From NCBI GenBank assembly GCA_033026295.1, contig CM065171.1:3923957-3987956 (forward strand): a stretch of DNA of 64,000 nt, written 5' to 3'. Under the pieces are notes generated by a model that saw nothing but the letters and a program-made list of their open reading frames with translations, made no database searches and was not told the DNA's origin. Position numbers and translations under genes: made by a program. This DNA is from Channa striata. Its lineage: Eukaryota > Chordata > Actinopteri > Anabantiformes > Channidae. Shown here one piece after another: positions 51,827 through 62,975 of the stretch (its first letter is position 1; each line of letters starts with the position of its first letter).

Positions 51827-53424
51827 CTGAGAAACACACATACACAATCGCACAATTGTCACTGTAGCCTGTATAGAAGTGCCCTCATTATTTCCATCCC
51901 TGCTCAAGGATGAATCCAATTATTTTCAAACTGAGCCCAAGTATTAAGCTAAACAAAAAAAAAAGGCTAGAACACTCAAGCTTGGAGCATGGATTATAAA
52001 TTATTGAAAATGGCTCATTTTATCTGACAAATTCTGTTGTTTGGAATGTTATTTTGTGTCTGTACTGTATTTTTTGAGTGTGTGCGAGCACATGTGCACA
52101 TGTGAACAGTGATTGGATGTTAGATTTTAATTCCTAACTGTGCCAACTTAAGGTCATTACTCTCTCGAACAATGTGTGGTTCCATTTCTAATCCCACTCA
52201 GCAGCAGGCCCTTGAAAAAAATCAAAAATAAATTAAAAATAAAAGCTAAAATTTAAACCTAATCAACTGATCATTATTGTCTGTCAGGATTAGGCAGACG
52301 TCAAGCCAAAGACCATCTCTCAGAAGGCCAATTTACCTCCATTGTGCAAAGATTGGTTTATGGGTGACTTTCTACACTCTTACCTCGACCGCAATAATAC
52401 TTTCACATTTTTTGGTTGTAAAAATCTCCAGCCTGGCAGACAACGAAGTGTCAAGGCAACAGCAACAAAAAGGAAAAGCTCCTTAAATCACAGAGGCAAG
52501 GCTTTGGAGGCTGTAGGTCTGAAGAATGGCTGCTGGAGAAAGTGTGGTAGAAATGTGGCCCAATACATCAGGGACGGCTAAAGTGTATGTGCATGTAAAA
52601 AAAAAAAAAATCCAAAGAGATGAGTCTGAAAGGTACAGAGTAATCTATAAGGCATTATCATTTTGGACTTGAGTGGTTTGAGCCAAAATTAGAATCACCT
52701 GCAATTTACTTACTCATACATTTTATCTATACAGTATTCAGATTCTGTCAAGGGTTTAAAACTCAAAAATTAACAAAGTTGGGCAGAATAACCTCATGTG
52801 GGAGTGACTTTTACGTTGCAGCTACTAAAGCGAGAGGTATTTTGGTTTCTATACCTAAATTTTAATGTCCAAAATAACATCGACAAACGCTGAGTGTATT
52901 TTGGTGATATAGTAAGCAGGAATAATCTGGACAAAAAGAGGACGCACATACCCAGGGATTTATCGAGAAACAATGTGATGAAGATCACGACATGAAAGTC
53001 CCTTTGTGTAGACAGATTCCGCACTGATGAATACATGATGACAAATGCACGAAACAGCAAGGTGAGGCGTCATTACTACGATAGACAAACCGGAACGATA
53101 CGTATTGAAGCCAATACTCGTCATCGTGTCTGAGAAAGAAGTGAGCAAGTGGAAGAAGCACGACATGAGGAGAGCTTCTCACTGTTCATGCGGCTTCTTT
53201 TCTGCTTTACGTTGGTGCACTGACAGCCCTCATTGTTCTATATTGTGTTGTATCACATTTTTTTGATCTGTTCAGCTGACGTAAGAAAAACACAGGCTGA
53301 GGCCAGTGACTACATGAGTGAAATCCGGATTGTTGTTAAATATGTCGACCTGTGAAGTGAAGCATCCACTAAACTGTTCGTGTGACAAGCCAGTAAAGTA
53401 AGTTAAAATATGGAGTTTTAGGGC

Positions 53425-53565
53425 CAGATGGGCTAAATAAAAAATCCATCCATGCGACAGGTGTCCAGTTTACGTCAGGGACGACGAGGAGACATACACA
53501 GACAGACAACCATTCACACCTACCTTGGTGACACCTAGAGTCATCAGTTAATCTAACATACATGA
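53425..53565 (-). repeat. Antisense copy of the common fish interspersed repeat
   Basis: ACAGACAGACAACCATTCAC, ACCTACCTTGGTGACACCTA and AGAGTCATCAGTTAATCTAA are the reverse complement of the middle of the repeat described at 35660-35885. Both ends are missing. Confidence 0.65.
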
Positions 53566-53909
53566 CACCCAAACGATGACAAATGATTAATAAAAACATG
53601 TCTGATTGTAACATGACATGCACAACTAAAATCTCTCAAGATCTTTTGCACAATTACTGAAGTTCCCACTGAGCCAAGTGCACACTGCCCTTCTCTCAGT
53701 TTTTCGACGCACACATTGATCATGTTTTTGTAATGGCCACATATAAAACAGCCTGCATATTATAATGTCAAAGAACAGGAGCGACATTCCAGCTTTGTTG
53801 GAGCAGAGTTAGACCGTGTGTGAACGATGTTTGAGACAATGGTGCCGTAGAGAGCTTTTTGCACTTCAGTCAACAACCGAGTCGCTGATTTTATTGCCTG
53901 CCCTCCCTG

Positions 53910-54025
53910 CACACACTCACACACACACACACACACACATGCACACACACAGAGACAAACACACACACACACACACACAGAGACAAACACACACAGAAAG
54001 AGAGACAGAGAGACAAACACACACA
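53910..54025. repeat. Long compound (CA)n/(GAGACAAA)n microsatellite
   Basis: About 115 bp of CA runs broken by GAGACAAA and AGAGAGA units. An ATA/AAT run follows at 54083-54109. A predicted Val/Cys-rich protein on the minus strand is an artefact of this repeat. Confidence 0.95.
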
Positions 54026-55058
54026 TGTTGCTGACATGAATGGGAGTAAAATAAATAATCCTACAGCTTTTATAGACTCCAAATAATAATAATAATAACA
54101 ATAATAAAGTATGTGAATGCAATGGTAACATTGGCCACTACTCCAACACAGCCTGACAGTGTGTTCAGTCCTTCATAAACCCACTGTGCTTATCTTAACG
54201 CACAAATGGTAAGTTAAAGTATTTAATAAACTGTCCAAACTGCCTTCATTACCGACTAGACAGGACTAAACTTCGCCCAGAGCCTTTTGTAGAGCGGTTA
54301 GAAAGATCAACACCCACCTTCTCTGTTAAAATGCATTCAGCTACAGTAACGTTATCCGAGTCATTTAAGGCTCTACGCAGCCTCAGTTCCAGTGGGTATG
54401 AAAACCACATGACCACACGCGTGTTGTTTTAAGGCACGACTTAAGACAGACTTAAAATAACCATCACTTCGCTGGTTTCAGATCATGTCACCATAGGGGA
54501 AATTATCCAGAGGCTGAACACTGGCAGCACTGCAGAAATGCTTCTAAACATGTGTCGCCCTCAAAAACACATGAATAAAACTCGAACACGAGGACACGAG
54601 CAAACTGCCCTGCATCACAAAATGTCTTTGTATTCAACATTCGGAGAGTGGAAGGCAGACACGCACACACACACACACAGACGTATACAAAGGGAGGAGG
54701 CAGGGTGATTAGATTTGTAAGTGTGCAGAGGAGAGACAGAGCTTAGGCATTAGGAGACAAGACAGGGGGCTCAGAACGGGCTCAGCAGATACAGCATGAG
54801 GGATCGAGGCTAATGTCAGCTCCCATCACTCAGTCCAGTGGGAGAACAAGGACACAGGCAGACACACAGGCAGTCAGGAGGGATGGAGGCTGCAGGGGAG
54901 GGGGGGTGGTAACTCCTAATGCAGAGTGGCAGCCTTTGCACCTGGCTTTGATCCAACCTCACAATTCACTACTGTGTCCTCCTTCCCAGAGGCTTCATTG
55001 GAGTCGGGAGTCTGGGAGGAAGCTCACAGATGTGCTCCTGCCTGTAGGCTAGTGATTT

Positions 55059-55095
55059 CACACACACACACACACACACGCACAGACACACACAC
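55059..55095. repeat. (CA)n microsatellite
   Basis: About 11 CA units, one CG interruption, then a second short CA run. Confidence 0.9.
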
Positions 55096-57093
55096 GATGG
55101 ATGCTCATCTAGTACAGCAGTGTATTGTAATGGGAAGGGAAAAAGGACAAACGCTATTGTGGTTTTTGTGCAGTTTGTTTTGGTGTGTGGGCCCAACAGT
55201 GTGGAGCCATTTTTTAAAATGATTTTTATATTTATTTTAAAAGTTAAGCAATTAAACATTTTCTTGCTTTCAAAGACTTAAACTACCTTGAAACATTTTC
55301 TTAAGAAGCCAAGTTTTCAACTTCTATACAAATGAGAAATTGAAGAATGATTGTCATTGCACTGAAAAAAAAACCCTCTGCACAATTCTTGAAATTCAAT
55401 TGAGAAGCAACCAATTATTATTTTAAAGAAAAGAGATCAATAGCAAATCCCTGGTCTTGCAGAAAAATAACCAAATCAAATAACTAGAGCATTTTTACAG
55501 TTTTGGCGTTTGAAGGATGCTGCAGTCTGAAGCAGTGTAGAACATCTGCAGCTCTGTGACCGCTCTGGCAGAGACATCTGACCGTTTACTCATTTTTACT
55601 CCTCAAGCTCGTGTTGTTCTTGTTTAGGCCTGACACCCACTTGACAGGATCTGTTAATACTGTGCAGTGAGTTTAATTTAAACACAAAAACAAGATGGTT
55701 TGTGCTAGGGAAAGATCTTGGTTTGGGATAAAATTCAGGAGCAATAAAACTGAAATAACACTGATTTACAACATCAGAAAGGACAAAAACTGGTGTTTCG
55801 TCTTAGTCCTGTTTGGAAACACTTAATGAATCACGTCACCAAATGGGAGGATACAGCCATCAAATTTCACCAATTTCCGTCAGTATCTAGTGGACGACCT
55901 GCCAACATAACACACATGATTTATATGATTTCTGATTTATCTTGGATCCTGGACATTAGTGATTAAAGCCAACGGAATATTTATTCTAAAAAGTAAAGTG
56001 GGTGACATGATGGAGGTGGGGCTCGCACTACTGCTTTAAAGATAAGAGCTCAGGTTTTGAAGATGCAGTCAGGAGGTGTTCGGATGTTCCGCGTGGTCCT
56101 ATGATTAGTCTGGAGACTTGCTCAGGCTGTGCCCGCCTCTCACATAATGACAGCTGGGTTTAGCTCCAGCGCCCCCAAAGGGCCATGACCCACCAAATCG
56201 ACTTTATCGAACATGAAGCAACGCAGACCAACAACTGCATCAGTTTTTTTTTCTTTGCCGACAAGCGGCACCTTCAAAGTCAACACACCTGAAATTCCTT
56301 CGAGCTGAAGCACAGATAACATGACGACATAATCAGGTGTAATGTCTCAGATTTTTCAACCCCCCCCCAAAAAAAACACACTTTGAACAAAAATCAAAGG
56401 AAGGTAAATACTAGTTGCAGCCATGATACAGCACGTGTTGACATGGTTTTGTTCTTGACGCCTTCCACTAGCCAGTTAAATGTAGAAATGTAAAAAGGGA
56501 AATTTCTCGTTTCATGGAACATATAGTAACAGGCTCACAAACAGCTTGCCACTCCTACAGTGTCATTACTTTTTTCCATTTTTTTCAATTCATACCAGAA
56601 AAATGACTTATTTTTTTGGAAAAAGCTTAGTACTCTATGGGCCATTAAAAGTTAATAAAGTCCTTGTCTCCTTATCACAGCACGAACTGACAAGCAGCTG
56701 TATGCAGTGTACATATGCACTCACCATGTGCTTCTGTTTGTGCTCCCCCCCCCCGAGCACTATGCATTTCACTCTAAGCTAGTGTTTTGTGGACATTTCA
56801 AGGACTTTTTGTTTACCACATTTTTTTTTTTTTTACCTTTCCATCAATACTGAGAAAGAGAGTGGGAGAGGGAGAGTGCCTTAATCTCGGCGAGGCAGAT
56901 TTAACTAGTGCTTTCATTGTGCACCCTTATTGCATTCCACATTTGTTCTTGAAATGGGATTTAGAATGTCAAGGAGGGTGTAAGTAATGCTATAAGTAGA
57001 ATATTTTCATAATCCCCGAGACTGAGAATCAATGAGACTGTTTACTGCAAAGCTCCACATGGAAAAAATAAAATCCTAGAAATGACTTGTCTT

Positions 57094-57119
57094 ACACACA
57101 CACACACACACACACACAC
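57094..57119. repeat. (AC)n microsatellite
   Basis: Thirteen AC units without interruption. Confidence 0.95.
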
Positions 57120-57839
57120 TCCACTGTTGCTGTTTTGGTAACTTGCCCACACTTCAGGATGATTTCAAAGTCATTAATCCTTGATATAACATTGTGTTTT
57201 GAAACCCGAAACTTGAATTTTTGTGAGTTTTCTCTGTGCAGAACTGCAGGTTAGAAGTGTTCCGACACTGTCCTCACAGCAGGGGCTGAAACCGGTGCTC
57301 AATTATAGTCCCTGGGTTTCAGCTGAGGGTTTTTAAATCAATACAAGAAGCAGCCAGCAGCCTTTTGATAACAGTGGATGTGTTTAATACTCTCTAATGA
57401 AGTGACCACCCTCCGGGATAAGTTGTACATTCTAAAGTAATAAGACACAAAATATATATAAATAAATTATACACTTTTCAGTCGTAAACAAAACTGTGAT
57501 TTAATTGAGAATTTTTTTTGTTTTCATTTCCATTAGTCATCTTAAACACACTTGCTAGGCTACGTTGTGTGCATGGATTCATTTCCCTTACACAAATATT
57601 GAAATGTGAGCACCAGCTGTTCTTCACCATGCCGCCTCTCAGTTTTGTGCACGTTAATTTACCTCAGCCCTGTTTTCAGGATGAGAAGCAAATCTTTTTA
57701 TCCACTTAAATGAGCCTTGACTCTTACTTCCATTCTTTCCTTCTGTCTCTCCCTGTGCTCCCCACTCGTCTTTGGAGTCAACCCACTGTCCCCCACCCCC
57801 TCCGCTTCTATTTCAATATCTCTGAAATCATAAAAATCC

Positions 57840-58960
57840 TTCAGCCATGTCCCATTTCTCTAAAGCGAATTTAATTCTGAGCAGACAGCCGATGTGCTGT
57901 ACATCAGGTAATGATGGATGCTGCTCAACATGTGAGGAGAATGTGCTGGCTGAGCAAAAAGCTTCTCTACTAATTATTTTGCCAGTATAAGTAATGGAAA
58001 CAGGCTTTTCTGTGAGCATCTAGACGACAACTGAGATCCCATGAGTCAGGAGAGAGGAATTAATAATAGGTGTGATCATTTGTTAAAGGAAACATCTTTA
58101 ATTGAGAGTGTGACAGTCCTTTGAAACACTGCAAACAACTAGAGCAAACAATAATCAGTGCTCATTAATTGTCTATGACTGCGGACATGTCTGCAAATAA
58201 TACCCACATTCTCCCATGCTCCCTTGTATGCGGCACTAATTTGAGCGCAGTTTTAATTTTTCAGCACGGCTCACATTTGTCACACGTTATTATCACACAT
58301 TATAGGAGGGTGTGTTAGAGGTAATGACAGTCATTGCCAATTAAAATTTGCTCCTTTAAAAACAGAACTCTCTCTCTCTTGCCACTTTATGACACACTGA
58401 CAGTTTAGGGATCCTGTGGTGTCTCAGAATTCTAATACAGCAGCTCAGATATGCTGCCAGAATAACACAATGTCTCTTATAATGTTTAATTCACTTGAGA
58501 CGTGGCTGTTTTACATGCAGGAAAAACGCTTGCTGTCAGCCTAATAATGAATCTGCTTATTTCTCATTTTGCAGCAACACTTCATAAAATAGAACCTAAA
58601 CAGACTCCGTCACATCAGGTTGCTTTTTACGGCAGTATATCTTGTCTAATTGTTTTCTAATCAAAAATGCATGCGACCGTTTCCTGCTCTAGATGGAGAT
58701 ATGTGAGGAGAAGAATGGAATAGATGGTCCCGCAGGAGTTATTAGAATGAGAAGTTTTAATCAATCTGAGAGTTTTTACGAGACTGTATTATGCTGTTTC
58801 TGCTGTGCATAATTTGATGGCTTGATGATGTGTCATCGCTCCTGTCAGAGTGCAAATCAAACCAATACAGTATAAAGACAGTACAGTTCGGTCTACTGTC
58901 TCTTGGAGAATAAAGCTAAGCAATCATTATTCTGTTCAGCTGTCATTGCTGTTATGATCA
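57840..58960. promoter_or_regulatory. Candidate conserved non-coding block inside the cadherin intron
   Basis: About 1.1 kb without recognisable transposon or microsatellite sequence, unlike most of this window. It is dense in homeodomain-like cores (for example CATTAATTG, TAATTA, TAATAATGAAT and CTAATTG), with near-even base use and no long open frame on either strand. This texture is typical of deeply conserved enhancers near developmental genes. It is an inference from appearance only, and no alignment was possible. Confidence 0.3.
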
Positions 58961-59532
58961 ACTTTTTCATCTGTGTGTCATGTATCTAATGAACGTTTAT
59001 GCTGATGGGATTTCATGCTGTAGAGTGATACAAATGTTGTGTAAGAAAAATTTGCAGAGACGTTCAAAAAGATGAAAATCACCAGACCCTTTACCGTACC
59101 TGTCCTCCAACCACGGAGGATTCTAAACCAGTGTGTCACTGACTTTTGTGTCATGGAGTCCAATAGAGCCCCTATGATTTTATTGCTCTGTCCCCTGTCC
59201 CTGGGCCCCCATCTAGCTAATGTATGGCGGTTGCATATTTAGGTAGGACAGCAACACTTCTGTTTGCTATTTCTGTTTGCCTGGTTTTTAATCACATCTC
59301 GTCAACAGTAAATCGAGGTTTGGCAGGTCAAGCTATGACATCACCGACACGTAGCTATGGGACATCCTGCTAGAGAAACAGCAAGGATCATGCTGAGACA
59401 GACGAAATGACTCCAGACTCAAATGGTGAACATCACGATAAAGGAAGACATTCACGTGACCCTAGAGATTGTTCTTAATCAGGGACAGACTGGGGTTGTG
59501 TGAGTTTGCGTGTTTCTGCAGGTCAATCTTAC

Positions 59533-59717
59533 CCGACAGACGGAGGGACCCTGAGTTGTATATGGCCTCGTCTCGCAGCTCCCTCACATGCACAGTGACA
59601 GTGGAAACAGCGTCGGGCCATACTCCGTCGGACACTCGCACCTGAAACGGATAGGTGCCGGGTGGAGCGTTCTCCTTAATGATCAGGAAGCCTGTTCTCT
59701 TATTCAGGATGAAGTAA
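59533..59717 (-). CDS. Type III cadherin, internal exon: primitive classic cadherin domain
   Basis: Second exon. The acceptor is a long TTTGTGTTTTCTCTCAG tract and the donor is gtaaga. The first base completes the AG|T serine codon of the exon at 62882-62975. It then reads 61 codons starting YFILNKRTGFLIIKENAPPG, with a cadherin-like PFQVRVSDGVWPDAVSTVTV strand pattern, and ends NSGSLRLS plus one base. In Drosophila DN-cadherin the equivalent segment also ends in an NSGS-RLS motif (from memory). The motif DGVWPDAVSTVTVHVREL resembles the last strands of a cadherin fold in which the usual calcium-binding DxNDN linker is not present, as expected for the non-calcium-binding domain near the membrane. 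No frameshift or stop is seen. Confidence 0.95.
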
Positions 59718-59809
59718 CTGAGAGAAAACACAAACACACAAGAAAACCACATCAGTCAAAAAAGTGCCTTTCAGTGCATTTGTTCTAACTTGCCCAGGCC
59801 TTGAATCAG

Positions 59810-59985
59810 TCACTACTGCTTATCCTTGAGAGGCGTACGGGGCCAATCCCAGCTGACACTGTGTGAGAGCAGGGGTAATCAGTCCATCACAAGGCTGACC
59901 TATAGAGACACACACAACCATGCACACCTACAGGCAATTCAGTCACCTCTTAACCTGTGTGCCTTTGTTCACCCCCCGGAATGCC
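59810..59985 (-). repeat. Antisense copy of the common fish interspersed repeat
   Basis: GGGGCCAATCCCAGCTGACA, CAGTCCATCACAAGGCTGAC, CTACAGGCAATTCAGTCACC and TCTTAACCTGTGTGCCTTTG follow, in reverse orientation, the order of the family copy at 35660-35885. Confidence 0.65.
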
Positions 59986-61384
59986 ACTTTCATCCCAAAG
60001 AACAGGCAAACAGCAAAGCCACAATCGTTATTTCTGGGAGATGACAATTAGCCACTACATCACGCAACTTTCCTCACAACAGTACTTTCATGAAGCACTT
60101 GATAATAATAAGTAACGATACTCGAATGGCTGCCATCACTTAAGTGGCTGCCTAGTGGGGCAGTGGTAGTCAAGAGGTTGAGACAAGTACTTTGTAAGTT
60201 GCTGGCGTATGTGTTTTCCGACTACAGCCCATCTTGGACTCCAGTTGCAACGCGATCCAGCCTGCTGGTGTGTTTGCAACACCCAATTACACCACAGGTG
60301 AACAGTGCAATCAATGCGTTGCCCAGCCGGAGCTATTTGCTCAGAGTCTGAGAGGGTCAAACCGCTGAAAATATAGGACTAACCCTTAGCATGGTACTGA
60401 TTAGTCATTAGGCTATTACTGACGTCTCAGTGAGTCTGCAGAGAACAGTAATTTTAGTCGTTAGCTCATCAAAGGTTGGCATAGTAACTGGCTAGGTGGA
60501 AAGTAATGCTCAGTATGACTGCATGGCTTTATGTCTACAATCAACAGTATCGGAAATATACTGGACTGTCCTCACTGGTAGCCATGGGTATTGTTGTTCA
60601 TTGCCTTTGCTGTTGGTGTCCAGTGTGTAAAGATATGTTCTGTGTTTGACGCCTTAATTGGAGCTAATCTTAAAATGCATGGAAGTTGAACGGGCCCTTT
60701 ATAGTATGTGGGGCTACTAATCGAGGTCTCATACCAGATGCATATGTGCTTTGTGCACATTTCTATGTGCATCTGACCTGCTAATAACCATTTTTTCCCA
60801 ACCCATACACTTAAGAAAATTTGCAAATGCATTTGAATCTGTAACACATTAGGCAGAAGGATGCACAGGATAAATGACACTGACTAATAGGCACCTAGAC
60901 ACGTGAGGCAGCAGCTTCACTTGGTCCTTGTCTCCATGTTCCCCTTGTACAGTAAATGAGCTCATTTTCGTTTAATTAGGGAGGAAGTCCAAGGCAGAAT
61001 ATTGGCGAATAAGCTAATAAACCACTTGAAGAGAGGGCCACATTAACACATTTTTCAGCACACGTGGTGTGTAGATTAAGTCATGTCTAGCACTTAATTC
61101 AAGGTTCCATTCCACTGAAAGACAATTTTAAATCTCGTGTAAAACTATCAATATTTTTTGATTTGGTACTTCCCAATGTACTGGAGCCTGCCTTTATTGA
61201 TACTGAATGTCAACCCCTTGCAATATTGGACACTTCTACCCCAGTTGAAATATGACACTTGCACTATTAAGGAGATTTGTGTGCAGCTCTAACCTCTAGA
61301 TCTAAAACCGAAAAGGTGAATAGTGCACAACCACAGTAAACAAAATGTTTTTTTGTGGTTGAGCAACAGAGCCAACATTAACAA

Positions 61385-61560
61385 GCCATTTGTCTTTTGC
61401 CGGGCTTGGGACCAGCACTGCTGGGGATGGGGACGGGCAGTCTGGGGTTCAGGCTCTTGCCCAGGGAATTCAGGCAAAAGGCTCTGCCCAACATGTGGTG
61501 AGGGAAGGCCAGGCACAAACCTGAAACCCTATGGTCCAGCTGAGCCACTGTCGTAGACCA
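61385..61560 (-). repeat. Antisense SINE-like copy
   Basis: On the minus strand ACAGTGGCTCAGCTGGACCA and GGTTTCAGGTTTGTGCC resemble box A and a degraded box B. They are followed by CCCTGGGCAAGAGCCTGAAC, the standard SINE body of the copy at 30924-31180. The tail is not clear. Confidence 0.5.
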
Positions 61561-62881
61561 GCACAAGCAGTTTCCACTTCATGAAAATCCAGTGCAGTAA
61601 TGATGAGACAAAGTATTTTACACTTAACGTACAGCTAGAGATGCTATCATGAAATCATATTACTTTTTATTACACACAACCCACTATACAAGCTGAACTT
61701 TAACTTTCACCACAATGTGACTTTCTGTGCTGAAGAGAGGCGCTATCGTGTAGTCAGGGCATTGGAATTGTGTGCTTGAGCAAAGTTATCAATCACACTA
61801 GATGTGTTCTGTGCCCGAATCAAATTTGATGGAGCAATGACGCATGTCAAGCGAAACAAACTTTGGGGGTCAAACGAGATTGGGCACAGTACAAATTGCC
61901 TAATGTGAGTCAGCTTAAAGGTGTCATGAGACGCTGGAGGCATCAGTGTACATTATGTGATTTTTTTTGGTTTGTTTGTTTTTTTGGAAAAGTGTTTGGC
62001 AGAGAGAAAGAGCATTTTGACAAGCTGATCAGAAACCCCTAAAACATGGATTTAGAAGGAGGAACGAGTACAAAATAGGAAGAACAAGGACAAAATAGGA
62101 AATCAATTCGACTAAGAAAATTGGACAGGATGGTGACGTATCGGAGAAGAATAATAAACACAACACGGAATCATTAGTTGGAGAGGAAGGTGGTTAATCA
62201 CCGACTCATCAATACAAAAAAATAAAAAATACATTTACACACCACATTTAATTAATATAATACACAAAATAAACTGTTTGAGGTGCTTCATTAGTAGGCA
62301 TACAGGTGAGTCTCTAACACAACAGACATCTGGCCTTTCTGAGAGACATTCCACTTGGTGTTGGTAATTTGGATTATTTAAATGACTAAATCATTGATGA
62401 GTTGAGGAGCGGTGTGTAACGCATTGTATAGATCTTAATTGAGCAAACAAGGTTTGTTGAACACAACCTGCATGGACAACTGTGAACATCTGCTGTCATG
62501 AACACAAAAATATAAAACATGTATGGACTTCTATCGTTGAATCTGTCTGAAGCATGTGCACAAACAACTTAGTTCGACGGACAAATCTTGAAATGGTAAC
62601 ATAATGGAATGGTATTCATGATCGGCTTCACTGAAAAGTTTAATAGACATATCTTTATGGGACTAACTTCAAAAAGTCTCAGGATTTATCTATGTGAGCA
62701 TCTTGGCAAGCAGATGGCCAACCATTCACTTGAAAATGTTTATGACACACTTCTGATAATAACTGCATAAAATGAATGTGGTCCCTAGGAGTGAGTACAC
62801 ACTTGTGGAGGCACAGTTTAAAGCAGCCTTCTTTTCCTTTAATGGTTCCCTGCATGGTCCATGAAGACTTGCATTGTTTAC

Positions 62882-62975
62882 CTTGGCACATGTCCTTCAA
62901 AGGTATACGTCTTGTTGTCCCAGTCATCAGGGTCGGGGGAGTACACTTTTCCAAGCACTGTAGTTGGCATGCGGC
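62882..62975 (-). CDS. Type III (DN-cadherin-like) cadherin, internal exon: start of primitive classic cadherin domain
   Basis: First of five exons in transcript order. The acceptor is a pyrimidine-rich tract ending TTCTTAG at 62976-62977, and the donor is gtaaac just below 62882. The exon starts with two bases of a split codon, then reads 30 codons beginning RMPTTVLGKVYSPDPDDWDN, and ends with two bases of a split codon. The DPDDWDNKTYTFEG stretch is typical of the region just after the last cadherin repeat in Drosophila DN-cadherin and related non-chordate-type classic cadherins (from memory). This part of the protein is extracellular and precedes the cysteine-rich EGF/laminin G region near the membrane. 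The exon is too short to appear as an open frame of its own, and a longer overlapping frame on the same strand is spurious. The exon itself is sure. The family call rests on the joined protein of all five exons. Confidence 0.92.

Larger units (their letters stand above)
51827..59532 (-). other. Intron of 7706 bp in the cadherin gene
   Basis: Holds an interspersed repeat copy at 53425-53565 and several CA-type microsatellites (53910-54025, 55059-55095, 57094-57119). The block 57840-58960 looks like candidate conserved non-coding DNA. I could not assign anything in 51827-53424, 54030-55050 and 55100-57090. No alternative exon with cadherin features was found on the minus strand. Confidence 0.7.
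59718..62881 (-). other. Intron of 3164 bp in the cadherin gene
   Basis: Contains an antisense copy of a common fish interspersed repeat at 59810-59985 and an antisense SINE-like copy at 61385-61560. The stretches 59986-61384 and 61561-62881 hold nothing I can name. The part around 62030-62200 is purine-rich on the plus strand, and 62215-62280 is very AT-rich. No second gene was seen on either strand. Confidence 0.7.

Noticed and set aside
53760..54131. 123-codon minus-strand frame with a leucine-rich start, like a signal peptide
   Set aside because: The Leu run comes from ATA/AAT repeats and the Val/Cys part from CA repeats. It is not a gene.
60150..60360. Possible further SINE copy (GGGGCAGTGGTAGTCAAGAG)
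   Set aside because: The similarity to a tRNA-like head is too short, and no typical body follows.
62679..62954. 91-codon minus-strand frame overlapping the cadherin exon at 62882-62975
   Set aside because: It reads the exon in the wrong frame. The splice sites and the DDWDNK motif support another frame.
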